From a virus: a DNA stretch of 22,643 nucleotides. Where the stretch lies: the IMG/VR virus record IMGVR_UViG_3300010391_000290, positions 1 through 22,643 of that record. The stretch is one strand, 5' to 3'. A program made the translations under genes and the position numbers. A model generated the notes under the pieces. That model searched no databases, was not told where the DNA came from, and saw only the letters and a program-made list of their open reading frames with translations. Positions 21,674 through 22,643 of the stretch are shown piece by piece (the first letter of the stretch is position 1; each line of letters opens with the position of its first letter).

Positions 21674-22480
21674 GGATACGCCCATCGGGGTCTCCTCCTT
21701 CCGTTCAAGATTACAGTTTGAACAGATGAAATCAAATGTAGTATCAATGTCAGGCATGTTCGCCCGTAAGTGAATGCGGAGAGCAAGACTATCCTTGGAA
21801 ACAAGTTCTTCATTAACAAAACGACGAATGGCTGCACGATCAGTATTACCATTGATGGCGGTGATGATATGACCAAGGCGGGTCGTAATCTCACGGCGTA
21901 GGTCTTTAGATACCTTCTCCATACCCTTCAATTCTTGGTCAATCAGATTTTCATCCTTTTTGGTTAAAAGCTTGAAGGTAACAGTATGCCCCGAATATGG
22001 AAGTTTGAATTGGAAAGCGTTATCTCCCTTGGGATACTTCTCAAAATCGAAAGGGCGGTTATCCATCTTATCGAGATTAATGGTAATGGAATTTTCCTTG
22101 CCGCAACGCCCACAAGTCAATGTGGCATCGTAAGCATCACCATAGGCTAATCGGCGAATGGCAAAAAAAGCAGCATTCCTATCACAAATGAGCATATCAT
22201 CAAGAACAATGGCCTTGTTGACTGTCACCGATTCAAGAAGTTTATCCAGAACAATGTTCTTTTGAATGAGGTTTGGAGAAGTTAAAATGTCCTCTTCCTT
22301 AGCAGTCATCATCTTGAGTTCAAGTGTGCCAATGGAAAGCGGACTTTCTGCGGGGTAAAACCATCCTTTTGAAGGGAGATTGATAACTTCTGTCGGAAAC
22401 TTTGATTCCATCTTCTGTGGAGCAGAAGCGGGTTGACTTACTGTCGGCCTAGTGATTGGTATGATTTGGTCGTTTGGCAT
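21647..22480 (-). CDS. 26: gp26-like baseplate protein with zinc-binding cysteines
   Basis: A 277-residue protein of the T4 gp26 family. The hallmark is LPSKGWFYPAESPLSIGTLE followed by LKMMTAKEEDILTSPN (about 35-70). Two cysteine pairs (CGRC at 123-126 and CSNC at 253-256) can together bind one zinc. The C-terminal FFWP is, as I recall, the usual ending in this family, so the zero-frame stop shortly after it is probably natural. The family is needed to build the baseplate hub; in T4 it acts together with gp51. The N-terminal 25 residues are Pro/Ser/Thr rich and flexible. It begins 10 bases after the stop of the partial upstream gene. Its last 13 codons overlap the gp51-like frame in another register. 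Confidence 0.9.
   Translation of the reverse strand: MPNDQIIPITRPTVSQPASAPQKMESKFPTEVINLPSKGWFYPAESPLSIGTLELKMMTAKEEDILTSPNLIQKNIVLDKLLESVTVNKAIVLDDMLICDRNAAFFAIRRLAYGDAYDATLTCGRCGKENSITINLDKMDNRPFDFEKYPKGDNAFQFKLPYSGHTVTFKLLTKKDENLIDQELKGMEKVSKDLRREITTRLGHIITAINGNTDRAAIRRFVNEELVSKDSLALRIHLRANMPDIDTTFDFICSNCNLERKEETPMGVSFFWPNSGV
21667..21700 (-). promoter_or_regulatory. Candidate programmed frameshift site: T7 run with upstream SD-like sequence
   Basis: The gp26 frame reads TCC TTT TTT TGG, and seven consecutive T (21667-21673) let the tRNA re-pair after slipping +1 or -2 into the gp51-like frame. A -1 slip would meet a stop two codons later. A perfect Shine-Dalgarno-like AAGGAGGAG (21700-21692) lies 18 bases before the run. 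Internal SD sequences stimulate several known bacterial frameshifts, although usually at shorter distance. No strong downstream hairpin was seen. Confidence 0.5.
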
Positions 22481-22489
22481 AGTTGTAAT

Positions 22490-22643
22490 CTATTTGCTAT
22501 CTTTCCAATACATAGAGTCAAATTCCAAAAATTCAGAAATTATTTTATCAACCGATTTGCAGACCTGATGAATACTTCGTACAGTGTCGATCGCATCACC
22601 GCTATAGAGCAAGACATGTTTAGTCAAACTGTATTGGAGATGC
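22490..22643 (-). CDS. 3' end of an unknown gene, cut by the window edge
   Basis: An open frame enters from the right edge and ends with TAG at 22492-22490. The last 50 residues include the segment LYSGDAIDTVRSIHQVCKSV and finish with FDSMYWKDSK. They look helical and soluble, with no motif that I recognise. It ends 9 bases before the gp26-like ATG, so the two are probably in one operon. Other frames on this strand close within a few codons. It is likely another tail or baseplate gene from its position, but that is inference. Confidence 0.55.
   Translation of the reverse strand, partial: HLQYSLTKHVLLYSGDAIDTVRSIHQVCKSVDKIISEFLEFDSMYWKDSK

Noticed and set aside
21674-21894. Upstream part of the gp51-like frame as coding sequence with its own ATG at 21894
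   Set aside because: Its translation (hydrophobic, then Arg-rich) looks like a shadow of gp26, and no ribosome site precedes that ATG; only the part after the T7 run looks like protein.

Overview
This window looks like part of the genome of a large, T4-related contractile-tailed phage (myovirus). No host genes, rRNA or tRNA are visible. Genes are packed with 1-20 base gaps or TAATG/ATGA start-stop overlaps. Most read on the minus strand, so transcription of the main block runs from right to left. The host cannot be named. A family A DNA polymerase alongside UvsX, a gp32-like protein and T4-type tail genes recalls Rhodothermus phage RM378 and other distant T4 relatives rather than T4 itself; this comparison is from memory, not from a search.

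Right part (about 13.4-22.6 kb, minus strand): the tail and baseplate block. In transcription order it holds a partial unknown gene, a gp26-like zinc-binding baseplate protein whose 3' end overlaps a gp51-like reading frame across a T7 run, the tape measure protein, a large protein with a gp48/gp54-like C-terminal region, a gp53/LysM-like wedge protein and a large hub-like protein. The DNA polymerase gene follows the hub gene after 10 bases, so tail and replication genes are joined.

Middle and left part (about 0.2-13.4 kb, minus strand): DNA replication and precursor supply. It holds the family A polymerase, two uncharacterised genes, a gp32-like ssDNA-binding protein, UvsX recombinase, a 5'-3' flap nuclease, a small methyltransferase, an 88-residue unknown protein, a truncated HNH homing endonuclease, a DnaB/gp41-like helicase and a class II (adenosylcobalamin-dependent) ribonucleotide reductase. 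Together these could open, copy, recombine and coat phage DNA and make its dNTPs. Primase, clamp and clamp loader are not in this window.

Three single genes read on the plus strand: a 342-residue protein of an uncharacterised family, a J-domain (DnaJ-like) cochaperone and an 84-residue two-helix membrane protein. Each lies between minus-strand genes, each has its own promoter-like sequence upstream, and each ends with a stop codon that overlaps the stop of the converging minus-strand gene. They look like separately controlled accessory genes. The observations most worth following are the gp26/gp51 recoding site, the 16-bp GAAA-capped hairpin between ssb and uvsX, the depletion of GATC, the altered motif C of the polymerase, and the repeated overlapping-stop layout.
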